From: Paraburkholderia sp. BL25I1N1
GTDB lineage: Bacteria; Pseudomonadota; Gammaproteobacteria; Burkholderiales; Burkholderiaceae
Direction: 5' to 3'
Length of the DNA stretch: 64,000 bases
Assembly: GCF_003002025.1 (NCBI RefSeq)
Contig: NZ_PVZB01000020.1
Coordinates: 1 to 64,000 of the forward strand
The first letter of the stretch is position 1. Each line of letters opens with the position of its first letter. Positions 25,270 through 33,952 of the stretch are shown here, in pieces. The position numbers were made by a program, and so were the translations under genes. Below the pieces are notes generated by a model. That model saw only the letters and a program-made list of their open reading frames with translations. It searched no databases and was not told the origin of the DNA.

Positions 25270-26234
25270 TGAAGAAGATCGTCGCCTGGAAGTCGTTGCC
25301 CGAAGATGTGCTCGCGTATCTGCAGCAGCATGCGCAAGTCGTGCAGGTCGCCGCCGCGCAGCACGACACCTTCGTGGCCGCGCTGAAAGACGCGGACGGC
25401 GGCATCGGTTCGAGCGTGAAGATCACGCCGGCCATGCTCGAAGGCGCGACGCGGCTCAAGGCGCTCTCGACCATCTCGGTGGGCTTCGACCAGTTCGACG
25501 TGGCCGATCTCACGCGCCGCGGCATCGTGCTCGCACACACGCCCGACGTGCTGACCGAGTCCACCGCGGACACGGTGTTTTCGCTGATTCTCGCCTCGGC
25601 GCGGCGCGTGGTCGAACTCGCCGAATGGGTGAAGGCAGGGCATTGGCAGCACAGCATCGGCCCGGTTTTGTTCGGCGTCGACGTGCAGGGCAAGACGCTC
25701 GGCATTGTCGGGCTCGGGCGGATCGGCGGCGCGGTGGCGCGGCGCGCGGCACTAGGTTTCAACATGAAGGTGCTGTACACCAACCGCAGCGCGAACCCGC
25801 AGACGGAAGCGGCGTATGGCGCGCGGCGCGTCGAGTTGGCGGAACTGCTCGCCGTGTCCGACTTCGTTTGCCTGCAAGTGCCTTTGACGCCGGAAACGAA
25901 GCATCTGATCGGCGCGGCCGAGTTGAAGTCGATGAAGAAAAGCGCGATCCTGATCAATGCCTCGCGCGGCGCGACCGTCGACGAAAAGGCGCTGATCGAG
26001 GCGCTCCAGAATGGCACGATCCACGGCGCGGGTCTCGACGTGTTCGAGACCGAACCGCTACCGGCAGAGTCGCCGCTGCTGAAGCTGCCGAACGTGGTCG
26101 CGCTGCCGCATATCGGTTCGGCGACCCACGAAACCCGTCACGCCATGGCGCGTAATGCGGCGGAAAACCTGGTCGCCGCGCTCGACGGCACGCTGACCAA
26201 CAATATCGTCAACCGCGACGTTCTTTCGAAATGA
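25269..26234 (+). CDS. kguD: 2-keto-6-phosphogluconate reductase / D-2-hydroxyacid dehydrogenase
   Basis: 321 residues of the D-isomer-specific 2-hydroxyacid dehydrogenase family. GIVGLGRIGGAVAR is the Rossmann NAD(P) motif. The catalytic triad is Arg233 (NASRGATVD), Glu262 (FETEPLP) and His281 (LPHIGSATHE). It reduces 2-keto-6-phosphogluconate to 6-phosphogluconate, so the carbon enters the Entner-Doudoroff or pentose phosphate route. The protein is also similar to GhrB/TkrA glyoxylate and 2-ketogluconate reductases; the operon decides for kguD. Start and preceding stop overlap as TGATG. Confidence 0.87.
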   Translation: MKKIVAWKSLPEDVLAYLQQHAQVVQVAAAQHDTFVAALKDADGGIGSSVKITPAMLEGATRLKALSTISVGFDQFDVADLTRRGIVLAHTPDVLTESTADTVFSLILASARRVVELAEWVKAGHWQHSIGPVLFGVDVQGKTLGIVGLGRIGGAVARRAALGFNMKVLYTNRSANPQTEAAYGARRVELAELLAVSDFVCLQVPLTPETKHLIGAAELKSMKKSAILINASRGATVDEKALIEALQNGTIHGAGLDVFETEPLPAESPLLKLPNVVALPHIGSATHETRHAMARNAAENLVAALDGTLTNNIVNRDVLSK

Positions 26235-26259
26235 GCCCATTCCGCTCGATGAGCAGCCG

Positions 26260-27348
26260 ATGAGCACGACGCCGCAGGCTACGCCGCGCCGCGCGACGAT
26301 CACCGACGTCGCGCGCGAAGCCGGCACCGGCAAGACCAGCATCTCGCGCTATCTGAACGGCGAGATGAGCGTGCTGTCGCCGGAACTGCGCGCGCGCATC
26401 GAGGCCGCGATCGCGCGCCTCGACTATCAGCCGAACCAGATGGCGCGTGGCCTCAAGCGTGGCCGCAACCGCCTGATCGGCATGCTGCTCGCCGACCTCA
26501 CGAACCCCTACACGGTCGAAGTGCTGCAAGGCGTGGAAGCGGCATGCCACGCGCTCGGGTTGATGCCGCTGATCTGTCACGCGGCGAACGAAGTCGAGAT
26601 GGAGCGGCGCTATCTGCAACTGCTCACCACGTACCGGGTGGAGGGCGTGATCGTCAACGCGCTCGGCGTGCGCGAGGAAACGTTGCGGCCGGTGGGCGGC
26701 GGCGGAATTCCGGCGGTGCTGGTCGATCGTTCGGTGGATGGACTCGTCACGGATATGGTCGGTCTCGACAACCGGGCGGCGGCTGAACTCGGCACGCGGC
26801 ATTTGCTGGACAATGGCTTCGACGATATCTGGTTCGTGGTTCAGCCTTTCGAGCAGGTCAGCTCGCGGCAACTGCGCGAAGCGGCGTTTCGTGAAGCGAT
26901 CAGCGCTCAAGGCGAGCAACGCGGCAAGCGCGCCGCGCGCGGTCACACGTTGGTGCTGAACCTCGCGGACGCGGACGAAGTGGCGCGCGGCCTCGCCGAA
27001 CTGGACCGCGCGATCGACGCAGCCGCCCGCGCGCTCGGCGCCGCTGGCGCCACGAGCAACGCGGCGCGCATCGCCCTGTTCGCGGCGAACGCGCCCGTCG
27101 CGCTATGCCTCGCCTTGCATCTGAAAACGCGCTACGGCGCCGACTGGCAAGCCCGCGTCGCGCTGCTCTCCATCGACGACCCCGACTGGGCCGAACTGAC
27201 CGGCGTCACCACGATCCGCCAGCCGACCTACGAGATAGGCTACCGCGCGGTCGAGTTCCTGCACGAACGCATCGAAGGCGTTCAGACCGCCGCGCGCGAC
27301 TGTCTTCTGCCGGGCGAACTGATCGTCCGCGCCTCCACTTTGCGCTGA
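26260..27348 (+). CDS. ptxS: LacI-family repressor of the kgu operon, PtxS-like
   Basis: 362 residues. The LacI-type HTH and hinge cover residues ~12-65: ATITDVAREAGTGKTSISRY, then IEAAIARLDYQPNQMARGLK. The effector domain follows (IGMLLADLTNPYTVEVLQGV). PtxS of Pseudomonas represses kgu genes and is released by 2-ketogluconate. This gene is last in the operon, 25 bases after kguD, and an ACCGGT-centred palindrome precedes kguE. An Ala-rich insert (residues ~250-270) is longer than in typical LacI proteins. Confidence 0.85.
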   Translation: MSTTPQATPRRATITDVAREAGTGKTSISRYLNGEMSVLSPELRARIEAAIARLDYQPNQMARGLKRGRNRLIGMLLADLTNPYTVEVLQGVEAACHALGLMPLICHAANEVEMERRYLQLLTTYRVEGVIVNALGVREETLRPVGGGGIPAVLVDRSVDGLVTDMVGLDNRAAAELGTRHLLDNGFDDIWFVVQPFEQVSSRQLREAAFREAISAQGEQRGKRAARGHTLVLNLADADEVARGLAELDRAIDAAARALGAAGATSNAARIALFAANAPVALCLALHLKTRYGADWQARVALLSIDDPDWAELTGVTTIRQPTYEIGYRAVEFLHERIEGVQTAARDCLLPGELIVRASTLR

Positions 27349-27419
27349 ATTCCCGCCGATCTGCGATCATTCGGGCTGCGGCGCGCAGCGGGTGCGCGCC
27401 GGACATCGCAAGGAAACTC

Positions 27420-28238
27420 ATGGTTGTTGCACCGCTTACCCTCTCGAGCCTCGCCCTCGCGACGCTGCTCGTCGCCGCTTTACCCTTCCTGATCTACCGC
27501 CGTCTGCGCCGGCCGCTCGCGCTCAAGCCGCGTGACGCCATCACCGGCATCGCCGTGTTCGCGCTGTTCGCCATGGTGATCGAGCGCGCGCTGAACGACT
27601 ACGTGCTGCATCGGAACGAAGCGACCGCGAACTTCCTGTCGAATCCGCTCGCCTTCGTGGTGTACGGCGCGCTGGCCGCGGGTATTTGCGAGGAAGTGGG
27701 GCGGTTCATCGGCATGCGGCTGCTGCTCAAACGGGCGGCGGCGAAGGCCGGCGCCACGTCGCTCGCGGCGGGCACGAACGACGGCACCGCGCTGACCTAC
27801 GGCCTCGGACACGGTGGCGCGGAAGCCTGGCTCGTCGGCGTTCTGGTGCAGATTCAATGGATCCTGTTCGCGGTGTTCGAAAACCGCGGCCAACTGGATG
27901 GCTATCTGAGCAATCTGCCGACCGATTCGCTGATGCGCATCCACCTGATTCTCGCCAGCCTGACCCCGCAGACGGCCGGGATTTTCGCGCTCGAACGGGT
28001 GGCCGCGCTGGTGTTCCAGATCGGCTTGTCGGTGCTGATGTGGCGCGGCTTGCGGGCCGGCTGGCGCGGCATCCTGCCGCTCGCGATCGTATTGCACGCG
28101 CTGGTGGACGTGCCCGCCGCGTTGTTCCAGGCGCAACTCGTGCCGCTTGCGGCGGTGGACGCCTTGTATGCAGTGGGAGCGGTGATCGTCGCGGGGTTGT
28201 TGTTCCGCGCGTACAGGCGTCCTGTCGTGGCCGCTTGA
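27420..28238 (+). CDS. YhfC-like intramembrane metalloprotease family protein
   Basis: 272 residues from ATG 27420, with AAGGA just upstream. About seven membrane helices. GICEEVGRFIGMRLLLKR carries the Glu-Glu and Arg of CPBP-like intramembrane proteases, and ALTYGLGHGGAEAWLVG and LHALVDVPAA supply the expected His residues. The YhfC group is widespread and poorly studied; a protease role is predicted from the fold. It is encoded 71 bases after ptxS and may be co-transcribed, but no functional link to ketogluconate is apparent. Confidence 0.75.
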   Translation: MVVAPLTLSSLALATLLVAALPFLIYRRLRRPLALKPRDAITGIAVFALFAMVIERALNDYVLHRNEATANFLSNPLAFVVYGALAAGICEEVGRFIGMRLLLKRAAAKAGATSLAAGTNDGTALTYGLGHGGAEAWLVGVLVQIQWILFAVFENRGQLDGYLSNLPTDSLMRIHLILASLTPQTAGIFALERVAALVFQIGLSVLMWRGLRAGWRGILPLAIVLHALVDVPAALFQAQLVPLAAVDALYAVGAVIVAGLLFRAYRRPVVAA

Positions 28239-28406
28239 TGCGCGCTTCGCACTACATGTTCGACGACCGCGTGACCACCACGCGATAGCCGCGCCATGGG
28301 CGCGCGACGGTTGCTCGATGGCGCGCATCAGACGCGCTCCGTCTTGAGCCGTCAACCGTTCTCTACAATCGGCCTCTTTTCGAGGCCACCCTTTCGGCAC
28401 ACTTCA

Positions 28407-28775
28407 ATGGAAGAAGCTTACCAATACGACTGCGCCAATCCTGAGTTCGAGGAACTGGCGCGCGTGATCAGCGATCTGTTTCCCGAGCAGACGCAATTCA
28501 TCCAGCGCGCCGCGGAAGACGGCACGCCGACGCTGGCCATTCACTGGGTAGCAATGCGTTTCGGTTCCACCGCGCGCCGTATCGTGATGACCGTGGTGAT
28601 CGCACCGGCCGCGTTGGCGCGTTATCGCGCAATGCCGGCGCGGCTGCGCGGCCGCAGTTTCGCGGTGCTGCGCGCGTATGTCGAAGCCAGTATCGGCTCG
28701 CTCGAAGAACAGTATGCAAATGGCGAAGCGGTGCCGCGCGACGTCACCGTGGATCTGGGTGACGAGTTCGCTTGA
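28407..28775 (+). CDS. DUF3022-like small protein (Burkholderiales)
   Basis: 122 residues from ATG 28407 (MEEAYQYDCANPEFEELARV). The sequence is mixed alpha/beta, without membrane segment or signal peptide. I assign it to DUF3022 from memory of Burkholderia proteins; the function is unknown. A GGCCTC-ttttc-GAGGCC hairpin at 28371-28387 lies 19 bases upstream of the start and may influence translation. The gene is convergent with the PGDYG gene, the stops being 18 bases apart. Confidence 0.65.
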   Translation: MEEAYQYDCANPEFEELARVISDLFPEQTQFIQRAAEDGTPTLAIHWVAMRFGSTARRIVMTVVIAPAALARYRAMPARLRGRSFAVLRAYVEASIGSLEEQYANGEAVPRDVTVDLGDEFA

Positions 28776-28793
28776 TGCACATGCGGCGCCGGC

Positions 28794-29231
28794 TCAATCG
28801 GCGAGCCGGTAGACCTTCGCGAAGCGGGCGGCCTGCACCACGCCGTAGTCGCCTGGCGCGTATTGCATGACCCAGTCGCCGGCGACGCCACGCAGCACGT
28901 CGCCGCCGTTTGCCGATCGCGCGAGCGTGAACGCTTCATGCATCTGTTTGGCCAGCACGACGGCGGGGCGGTTGCGGTACGCGCCGGCTTCGCCGTGCGA
29001 GACGGCTGCGTCGGCGGGAACATATTTGGCGTCGAAGCGTTCGCGCGAGACGACCCAGCGGTCGCCCGTCGAACCGGTGATCAGCGCGTCGCCGCGGACA
29101 TAGCGGTTGGGGCCTTCGAGGCTCATCAGTTCGCCTTCGGCGGCGGCGAATTCAACGCTGACCGTTTCGTCTTTGACGACGCGGCAGGCGTCGGCGTCTT
29201 GACTCAGGTCGAGATTTTTCAGTTCGGTCAT
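28794..29231 (-). CDS. PGDYG-domain protein
   Basis: 145 residues from ATG 29231. The C-terminal part contains the family motif: WVMQYAPGDYGVVQAARFAK. An earlier region, DRWVVSRERFDAKYVPADAA, suggests a repeated small beta fold also seen in proteins of this group. Cytoplasmic by sequence. The role is unknown. Its promoter must lie in the ~300-base gap shared with the Spy-like gene's 3' end. Confidence 0.75.
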   Translation of the reverse strand: MTELKNLDLSQDADACRVVKDETVSVEFAAAEGELMSLEGPNRYVRGDALITGSTGDRWVVSRERFDAKYVPADAAVSHGEAGAYRNRPAVVLAKQMHEAFTLARSANGGDVLRGVAGDWVMQYAPGDYGVVQAARFAKVYRLAD

Positions 29232-29534
29232 GAGGCGGGCAAGTATGGAGAGTTTGGCGGCGGCGCCGGACTTGAAGTCTTCGGGCCGCGTACGACTCGC
29301 ATCATGCCAGATGCATCTGGCGACCGGTTTCTTTTGCGAAGGATGGCGGGCGCGGATCGTCTGTTTGTCGGGCGGAATCGCTAAGGCGGGAAGAGCCGGA
29401 TCGGCGTGTGGACGGCAGGAAAGTTCGACGTGCGGCAAGCGTAAGGGCGAAACCCCTTCCGCCGCGCACGGCAAAAAATATCCGCCGCGCGCAGCGTGCA
29501 CAAGCGACACTGCGCGCAAGCGGTTTTTTTACAC
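29232..29534. other. 303-bp gap between the PGDYG and Spy-like genes
   Basis: No supported gene. It must carry the promoter of the PGDYG gene on the minus strand. Nothing else recognised. Confidence 0.4.
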
Positions 29535-30056
29535 TTACGGCTTCACCGTGGCGTCGCTTGCCGGCGCTGCAGCGGCCTTGCCGCCTTTACCCTTGCCACG
29601 ATGACCATGGCCTTCCACGCCGCCCGGCTGATGGAAGGTCACGTCAGCCAGCTTCTTCTGTTCCGGCGAGAAGCTGTTGTACAGCGGGTCGAACGCGTCG
29701 ACGAGCTTCTTCATGCCGTCCGCGTGCGCTTGCGCGATCGTCGCGTATTGCTTCATGTCGTCGAGCGCCGACAGGTTGGTGGCGGCACGGCGTTGCTGGA
29801 ACAACTGACCCATCGTCTGGCCGTTGCCGCGCATCACGTCGGCGAACGCGTTCCACTGCGATTCCTGCGCCGAGGTGATCTTCAGTTGCGAGTGCAGGTA
29901 GGCGATGCGGTCTTCGACGTTGCGCTCATGGCCGGCCTTGCCGGCAGGTGCGGAAGCGGCGCTCGCCGGTGCCGACGCCGACGCCGGCGCGGAAGTTTGT
30001 GCGAACGCGCCGCTCATGGCGACTGCGGTGGCCAGCATTACCAGTGCTTTTTTCAT
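29535..30056 (-). CDS. Spy/CpxP-like periplasmic protein
   Basis: 173 residues with an AGGAG ribosome site 7 bases before ATG 30056. Signal peptide MKKALVMLATAVAMSGAFAQ, then an Ala/Ser/Pro-rich linker. The helical core contains RIAYLHSQLKITSAQESQWN, an LTxxQ-type motif, and a second, partial copy near LYNSFSPEQKKLADVTF. The C-terminal tail is Gly/Lys/His-rich. Spy and CpxP are envelope-stress chaperones or inhibitors; this is a family call and the precise role is unknown. Confidence 0.82.
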   Translation of the reverse strand: MKKALVMLATAVAMSGAFAQTSAPASASAPASAASAPAGKAGHERNVEDRIAYLHSQLKITSAQESQWNAFADVMRGNGQTMGQLFQQRRAATNLSALDDMKQYATIAQAHADGMKKLVDAFDPLYNSFSPEQKKLADVTFHQPGGVEGHGHRGKGKGGKAAAAPASDATVKP

Positions 30057-30254
30057 CGAAACTCCTGATGTCTATTCGAATTGGGACAAGGCTCGCGAGC
30101 GAGCGGCCCGTGGTGCGTCAGTCATGCACGAGTCAAGACGACGCACGGCGGCCGGCTGCCCACTTTGCCGTCGCCGCTATTAGTATCACGATATCCCTAC
30201 AATCCGGCTCTTATGCGACAAACGCTTACAACCGAAACGAACAGGAAATAGCGG

Positions 30255-31139
30255 GTGGACAAATTCGTCAGCATGGAAATCTTCGTCGCCGTGGTCGAGG
30301 CGGGCAGCCTGACGGCGGCCGCCGAGCGCTTCGACATTTCGTCGGCGATGGTGGGCAAGCATATCCGTTCGCTCGAAACGCGGCTCGCCACGCGGCTTTT
30401 GACGCGCACCACCCGACGGCAAAGTCTGACGGAGATCGGCCGGCAGTATTACGAGCAATGCCGGCGCATTCTGGCCGACGTGAAAGAAGCCGAGTCGCTC
30501 GCCGAGGCAATGGCCGCCGCACCGCGCGGCGTGCTCAAGGTGACGGTGCCGCTCACTTACGGCGTGGAAGTCTTCGCCCCGGCGATGACCGAGTACCTCA
30601 CGGCATGGCCGGACATCACGCTCGAACTCGATCTGTCGAACCGCTTGATCGATCTGGTGGAAGAGGGCTTCGACGCGTCGGTGCGCATCGGGCGGCTGCC
30701 GGATTCGAGTCTCGTGGCGCGGCCGTTGAAGCCGTACCGGATGCGCGCGTGCGCGTCGCCCGCGTACCTTGCGCGCGCCGGCACACCGCGCACGCCGGAA
30801 GATCTGTTGCATCACGAGTGCCTGGGGTTTCTGCATTGGGGCCGCGAAGGTTTGTGGCGTCTCGGCGGCGACAACGCGGAGGAATGCCAGCTACGCGCCG
30901 GCCGGTTTCGCGCGAACAACGGCCAGGCGTTCAAGGTCGCCGCGCTGCACGGCTTCGGCCTGGTGTTGCAGCCGGAGGCGCTGCTGGCGAGAGAAATTGC
31001 CAGTGGCGAACTGGTGTCGGTGCTGGAAGATTATTTGCCCGATGGCGCGCCAGTCCATCTGCTGTATCCGCGTGATCGTCGCGCCACGCCCAAGCTCACC
31101 AGCTTTATCGATTTCGTGGTCGAACGGTTCGGCGTATGA
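30255..31139 (+). CDS. LysR-family transcriptional regulator (CrgA-like group)
   Basis: 294 residues from GTG 30255. The HTH region is MEIFVAVVEAGSLTAAAERF, then MVGKHIRSLETRLATRLLTR. The effector domain has VEEGFDASVRIG, as in the LysR at 11697. It is divergent from the Spy-like gene, with 198 bases between them. A TACAAT box at 30196-30201 could be a -10 element. The target is not known; the Spy-like gene is one possibility by position. Confidence 0.88.
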   Translation: MDKFVSMEIFVAVVEAGSLTAAAERFDISSAMVGKHIRSLETRLATRLLTRTTRRQSLTEIGRQYYEQCRRILADVKEAESLAEAMAAAPRGVLKVTVPLTYGVEVFAPAMTEYLTAWPDITLELDLSNRLIDLVEEGFDASVRIGRLPDSSLVARPLKPYRMRACASPAYLARAGTPRTPEDLLHHECLGFLHWGREGLWRLGGDNAEECQLRAGRFRANNGQAFKVAALHGFGLVLQPEALLAREIASGELVSVLEDYLPDGAPVHLLYPRDRRATPKLTSFIDFVVERFGV

Positions 31140-31273
31140 GCCTGGCGGCGCACGTTTCGTGACCTCTCGTGCGACTCACACGATGTGTTCATCGCGATAG
31201 CCCCGGTGACTTCTCCATTTGCCGATGAAGACGCGCGATAATCCGCCTCACCTGAGCCACTTCTTTTCCCTCC

Positions 31274-31732
31274 ATGAGACCTCCGCGCCTCGACCAACTC
31301 GACGATCTCGATCGCAACCTCGTTGCACTGCTGCAGGCGAACGCGCGCGAGAGCGTCGCCAACCTCGCTCGCCACTTGGGCGTGGCGCGCACCACGGTAA
31401 TCGCGCGCATCGCGCGGCTGGAGCGCAGCAACGTGATTGCCGGGTACAGCGTGCGGCTCGGCCAGGATGTGCTCGATTCGAGCATCGTGGCTTATGTCGG
31501 CATCATCATTGCGCCGAAGCATGGGCCTGCCGTGCAGAAACGCCTCGGCAAGATGCCCGAGGTGCAGTTGCTGTGCGCCGTGAGCGGCGAGTTCGATTAC
31601 GTTGCGTGGCTGCGTGCCGATTCGCCCGATCGCCTGAACGATCTGCTCGATCAGATCGGCGAACTGGAAGGTGTGGAGCGAACCACGACTTCGATCATTC
31701 TGGCGCGCAAGATCGATCGCGGCATCGTGTGA
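31274..31732 (+). CDS. Lrp/AsnC-family regulator
   Basis: 152 residues. N-terminal HTH (LDDLDRNLVALLQANARESV, then LARHLGVARTTVIARIARLE), then the RAM ligand-binding domain (VQLLCAVSGEFDYVAWLRAD). These regulators respond to amino acids or related metabolites. The next gene, in the same direction after 223 bases, encodes a saccharopine dehydrogenase-like enzyme, so a lysine-related signal is plausible but not shown. It runs in the same direction as the LysR gene upstream. Confidence 0.88.
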   Translation: MRPPRLDQLDDLDRNLVALLQANARESVANLARHLGVARTTVIARIARLERSNVIAGYSVRLGQDVLDSSIVAYVGIIIAPKHGPAVQKRLGKMPEVQLLCAVSGEFDYVAWLRADSPDRLNDLLDQIGELEGVERTTTSIILARKIDRGIV

Positions 31733-31955
31733 GCATCGCCTGACGTTTACACCGTTTTAACACCTTTCCGACATATTGACTGATTGGTTCGTCATAACGT
31801 CGAACTTCATGGTCATACCGCAGCATTTTGCACGTATGAACTGTTTTTGCTTCTCCCTAAACTGTTGCTGAAGGGTACAGCCCGCCGGGCGCCGCGCCAC
31901 GAGCGCAGCGCACTTCCCAAAGCTGGAGACAGCACACAATAATCAGGAGAAGCGC

Positions 31956-33053
31956 ATGAAAGTAGCCATCGTTGGCGCAGGTTTGATCGGTCACACCATC
32001 GCCCACATGTTGCGCGAAACCGGCGACTACGACGTCGTTGCATTCGACCGCGACCAGCACGCGCTCGACAAACTCGCCGCCCAGGGCATTCCGACCCACC
32101 GCGTGGATTCTGCCGATGCCGCGGCGCTGCGCGCCGCCGTGCAAGGCTTCGACGCGCTCGTCAACGCGCTGCCGTACTACCTCGCGGTGAACGTGGCCTC
32201 GGCGGCCAAGGGCGCGGGCGTGCATTACTTCGATCTCACGGAAGACGTGCGCGCCACCCATGCGATCCGCGCGATCGCCGACGACGCCGATCACGCTTTC
32301 ATGCCGCAGTGCGGTCTCGCGCCGGGCTTCATCGGCATCGCGGCGCACGAACTGGCGAACCGCTTTACGGAAATCCGCGACGTCAAGATGCGGGTGGGCG
32401 CGCTGCCGGAATTCCCGACCAACGCGCTGAAGTACAACCTGACGTGGAGCGTCGACGGTCTGATCAACGAGTACTGCCAGCCGTGCGAAGCGATTCGTGA
32501 TAGCCGCACGCAGTGGGTGCAGCCGCTCGAAGGCCTCGAACATTTCTCGCTCGACGGCACCGAATACGAAGCCTTCAACACTTCCGGCGGTCTCGGCACG
32601 CTGTGCGAGACGCTGTCGGGCCGGGTCGAGTCGCTCGACTACAAGTCGGTGCGCTATCCGGGCCACCGCAATCTGATGCAATTCCTGCTCGAAGACCTGC
32701 GCCTTGCCAGCGACCGCGACACGCTCAAGGCCATCATGCGCCGATCGGTGCCTTCCACCGCGCAAGACGTGGTGCTGGTGTTCATCACGGTGAGCGGCAT
32801 GCGCGACGGTCAGCTGGTGCAGGAAGTCTTCACCCGCAAGATTTTCGCGAAGACTGTGTGCGGCGTGCCGATGAGCGCGATCCAGATCACCACGGCCGGC
32901 GCGATGTGCGCGGTGCTCGATCTGTTCCGCGAACAGAAGCTGCCGCAAAAGGGCTTCGTGCGCCAGGAGCAGGTGTCGCTGCGCGACTTCCTCGCGAACC
33001 GCTTCGGCCAGTTGTATGAGGGGCAGGCGCTGGAGACCATGGCTACGGTCTGA
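31956..33053 (+). CDS. Saccharopine dehydrogenase-like oxidoreductase
   Basis: 365 residues. The N-terminal Rossmann fold is MKVAIVGAGLIGHTIAHMLR with a good GxGxxG motif. HYFDLTEDV and FMPQCGLAPGFIGIAAHELA match the saccharopine dehydrogenase/lysine 6-dehydrogenase family. Candidate reactions are oxidation of lysine or of a derived amine with NAD(P). Its placement after an Lrp-type gene favours amino-acid catabolism. Which substrate is used cannot be decided here. An AGGAG precedes the ATG by 6 bases, and a strong terminator follows. Confidence 0.82.
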   Translation: MKVAIVGAGLIGHTIAHMLRETGDYDVVAFDRDQHALDKLAAQGIPTHRVDSADAAALRAAVQGFDALVNALPYYLAVNVASAAKGAGVHYFDLTEDVRATHAIRAIADDADHAFMPQCGLAPGFIGIAAHELANRFTEIRDVKMRVGALPEFPTNALKYNLTWSVDGLINEYCQPCEAIRDSRTQWVQPLEGLEHFSLDGTEYEAFNTSGGLGTLCETLSGRVESLDYKSVRYPGHRNLMQFLLEDLRLASDRDTLKAIMRRSVPSTAQDVVLVFITVSGMRDGQLVQEVFTRKIFAKTVCGVPMSAIQITTAGAMCAVLDLFREQKLPQKGFVRQEQVSLRDFLANRFGQLYEGQALETMATV

Positions 33054-33143
33054 AGGGTCGGCGCCGAGGGCCGTGCGACAACGCGGCAACACGCATGAAA
33101 TGTCTGCCGCGAGCAGCTAGGAAGGCTTCGTAGAGAGCCGAGG

Positions 33144-33168
33144 AAGCGCCCCGTCATTCGGGGCGTTT
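33144..33168. terminator. Bidirectional terminator between convergent genes
   Basis: CGCCCCG (33147-33153) pairs with CGGGGCG (33159-33165) around TCATT. AAG and TTT flanks extend the stem, with a wobble pair, and provide T-rich ends on both strands. It sits between the dehydrogenase and kinase-like genes. Confidence 0.72.
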
Positions 33169-33188
33169 CTGTTGATGCCGACGTTACG

Positions 33189-33806
33189 CTACACGGGCAT
33201 CGGCGGCATGAGCGTCGCCGCCCGCGGCTCGCCGACGATGCGCGCGAGCAGGGCTTCATAATCCGCCGACGTTGGCGCGGTATTGTCGAACATCAACAGG
33301 TCGTCGCGGACACCGACGCCGGGTTCAAAGCGGCGTTGCCGATATTCGTCCCAGTGCGCGAGCTTGTAGGCATCGTCCGGATTGGCGCGCTCCACGATAC
33401 GCCGATGCGCCGTCTCTTCCGACGTATGGACCCACACGACCCGGAGCGCCACGTCCGCATCCACCCCCAGCCACGCGCGATCGAACAGGCGCCGCTCACG
33501 TACTTCGCGCGAGAGCGGCCCGACCACGATCGCGCTAATGCCGAGTTCGAGATTGTCGCGGGCGGTATCGAGCAGGCCGCGATACTCGGGATCGCGCAGA
33601 TGCTCAAGGAACAGCGGGCTGTCGCGGTCGTTCGAATCGCCGGTCAGCATGGCCATGGCGGCCGCGCTGTAGCCGCCGTAGAGCGTGTCTTTATCGAGCA
33701 GGCAGAAGGGCGTGGCGCACGCTTTCATCAGCGGGCCGACGAGTTTTTTCGCGAGCGTGGTCTTGCCGGTGCCCGCGTGACCGCAGAAGAAAACCAGATG
33801 AGTCAC
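33189..33806 (-). CDS. P-loop kinase-like ATPase encoded next to cydX
   Basis: 205 residues. The Walker A motif is GHAGTGKTTLAKKL at residues ~9-22. The rest resembles small-molecule kinases of the AAA_33/zeta-toxin-like group: ATPFCLLDKDTLYGGYS, then LELGISAIVVGPLSREVRER and LRVVWVHTSEETAHRRIVER. The product acts in the cytoplasm on an unknown small molecule. The start is GTG 33806 and overlaps the cydX stop as GTGA, so translation of the two is coupled. A toxin role is not supported: there is no antitoxin-like partner. Confidence 0.75.
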   Translation of the reverse strand: MTHLVFFCGHAGTGKTTLAKKLVGPLMKACATPFCLLDKDTLYGGYSAAAMAMLTGDSNDRDSPLFLEHLRDPEYRGLLDTARDNLELGISAIVVGPLSREVRERRLFDRAWLGVDADVALRVVWVHTSEETAHRRIVERANPDDAYKLAHWDEYRQRRFEPGVGVRDDLLMFDNTAPTSADYEALLARIVGEPRAATLMPPMPV

Positions 33807-33952
33807 GAAGGGTGGTCCTCGGGCGTGGCAGGTACGGCGCCGGCGCGTTGCGGGTCACGCGTGAACTTGTCGCCGGCCTCCAGCCACATCACGTTGATGA
33901 TGCCGAAGCCCAACGCCACGCCGATACCGAGAATCCAGGTGAAATACCACAT
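33803..33952 (-). CDS. cydX: CydX/YbgT-like small subunit of cytochrome bd oxidase, without cydAB nearby
   Basis: 49 residues from ATG 33952. MWYFTWILGIGVALGFGIIN is one transmembrane helix, then VMWLEAGDKFTRDP; E. coli CydX starts MWYFAWILG. CydX stabilises the haem site of cytochrome bd. No cydA or cydB is seen in the 370 bases upstream or elsewhere in the window, so it must serve an oxidase encoded elsewhere or have another role. Its stop overlaps the start of the kinase-like gene. Confidence 0.82.
   Translation of the reverse strand: MWYFTWILGIGVALGFGIINVMWLEAGDKFTRDPQRAGAVPATPEDHPS

Noticed and set aside
33189..33806. Zeta-type toxin of a toxin-antitoxin pair
   Set aside because: The P-loop kinase fold is compatible, but the overlapping gene is cydX, a membrane subunit, not an antitoxin, and no other small partner is present.
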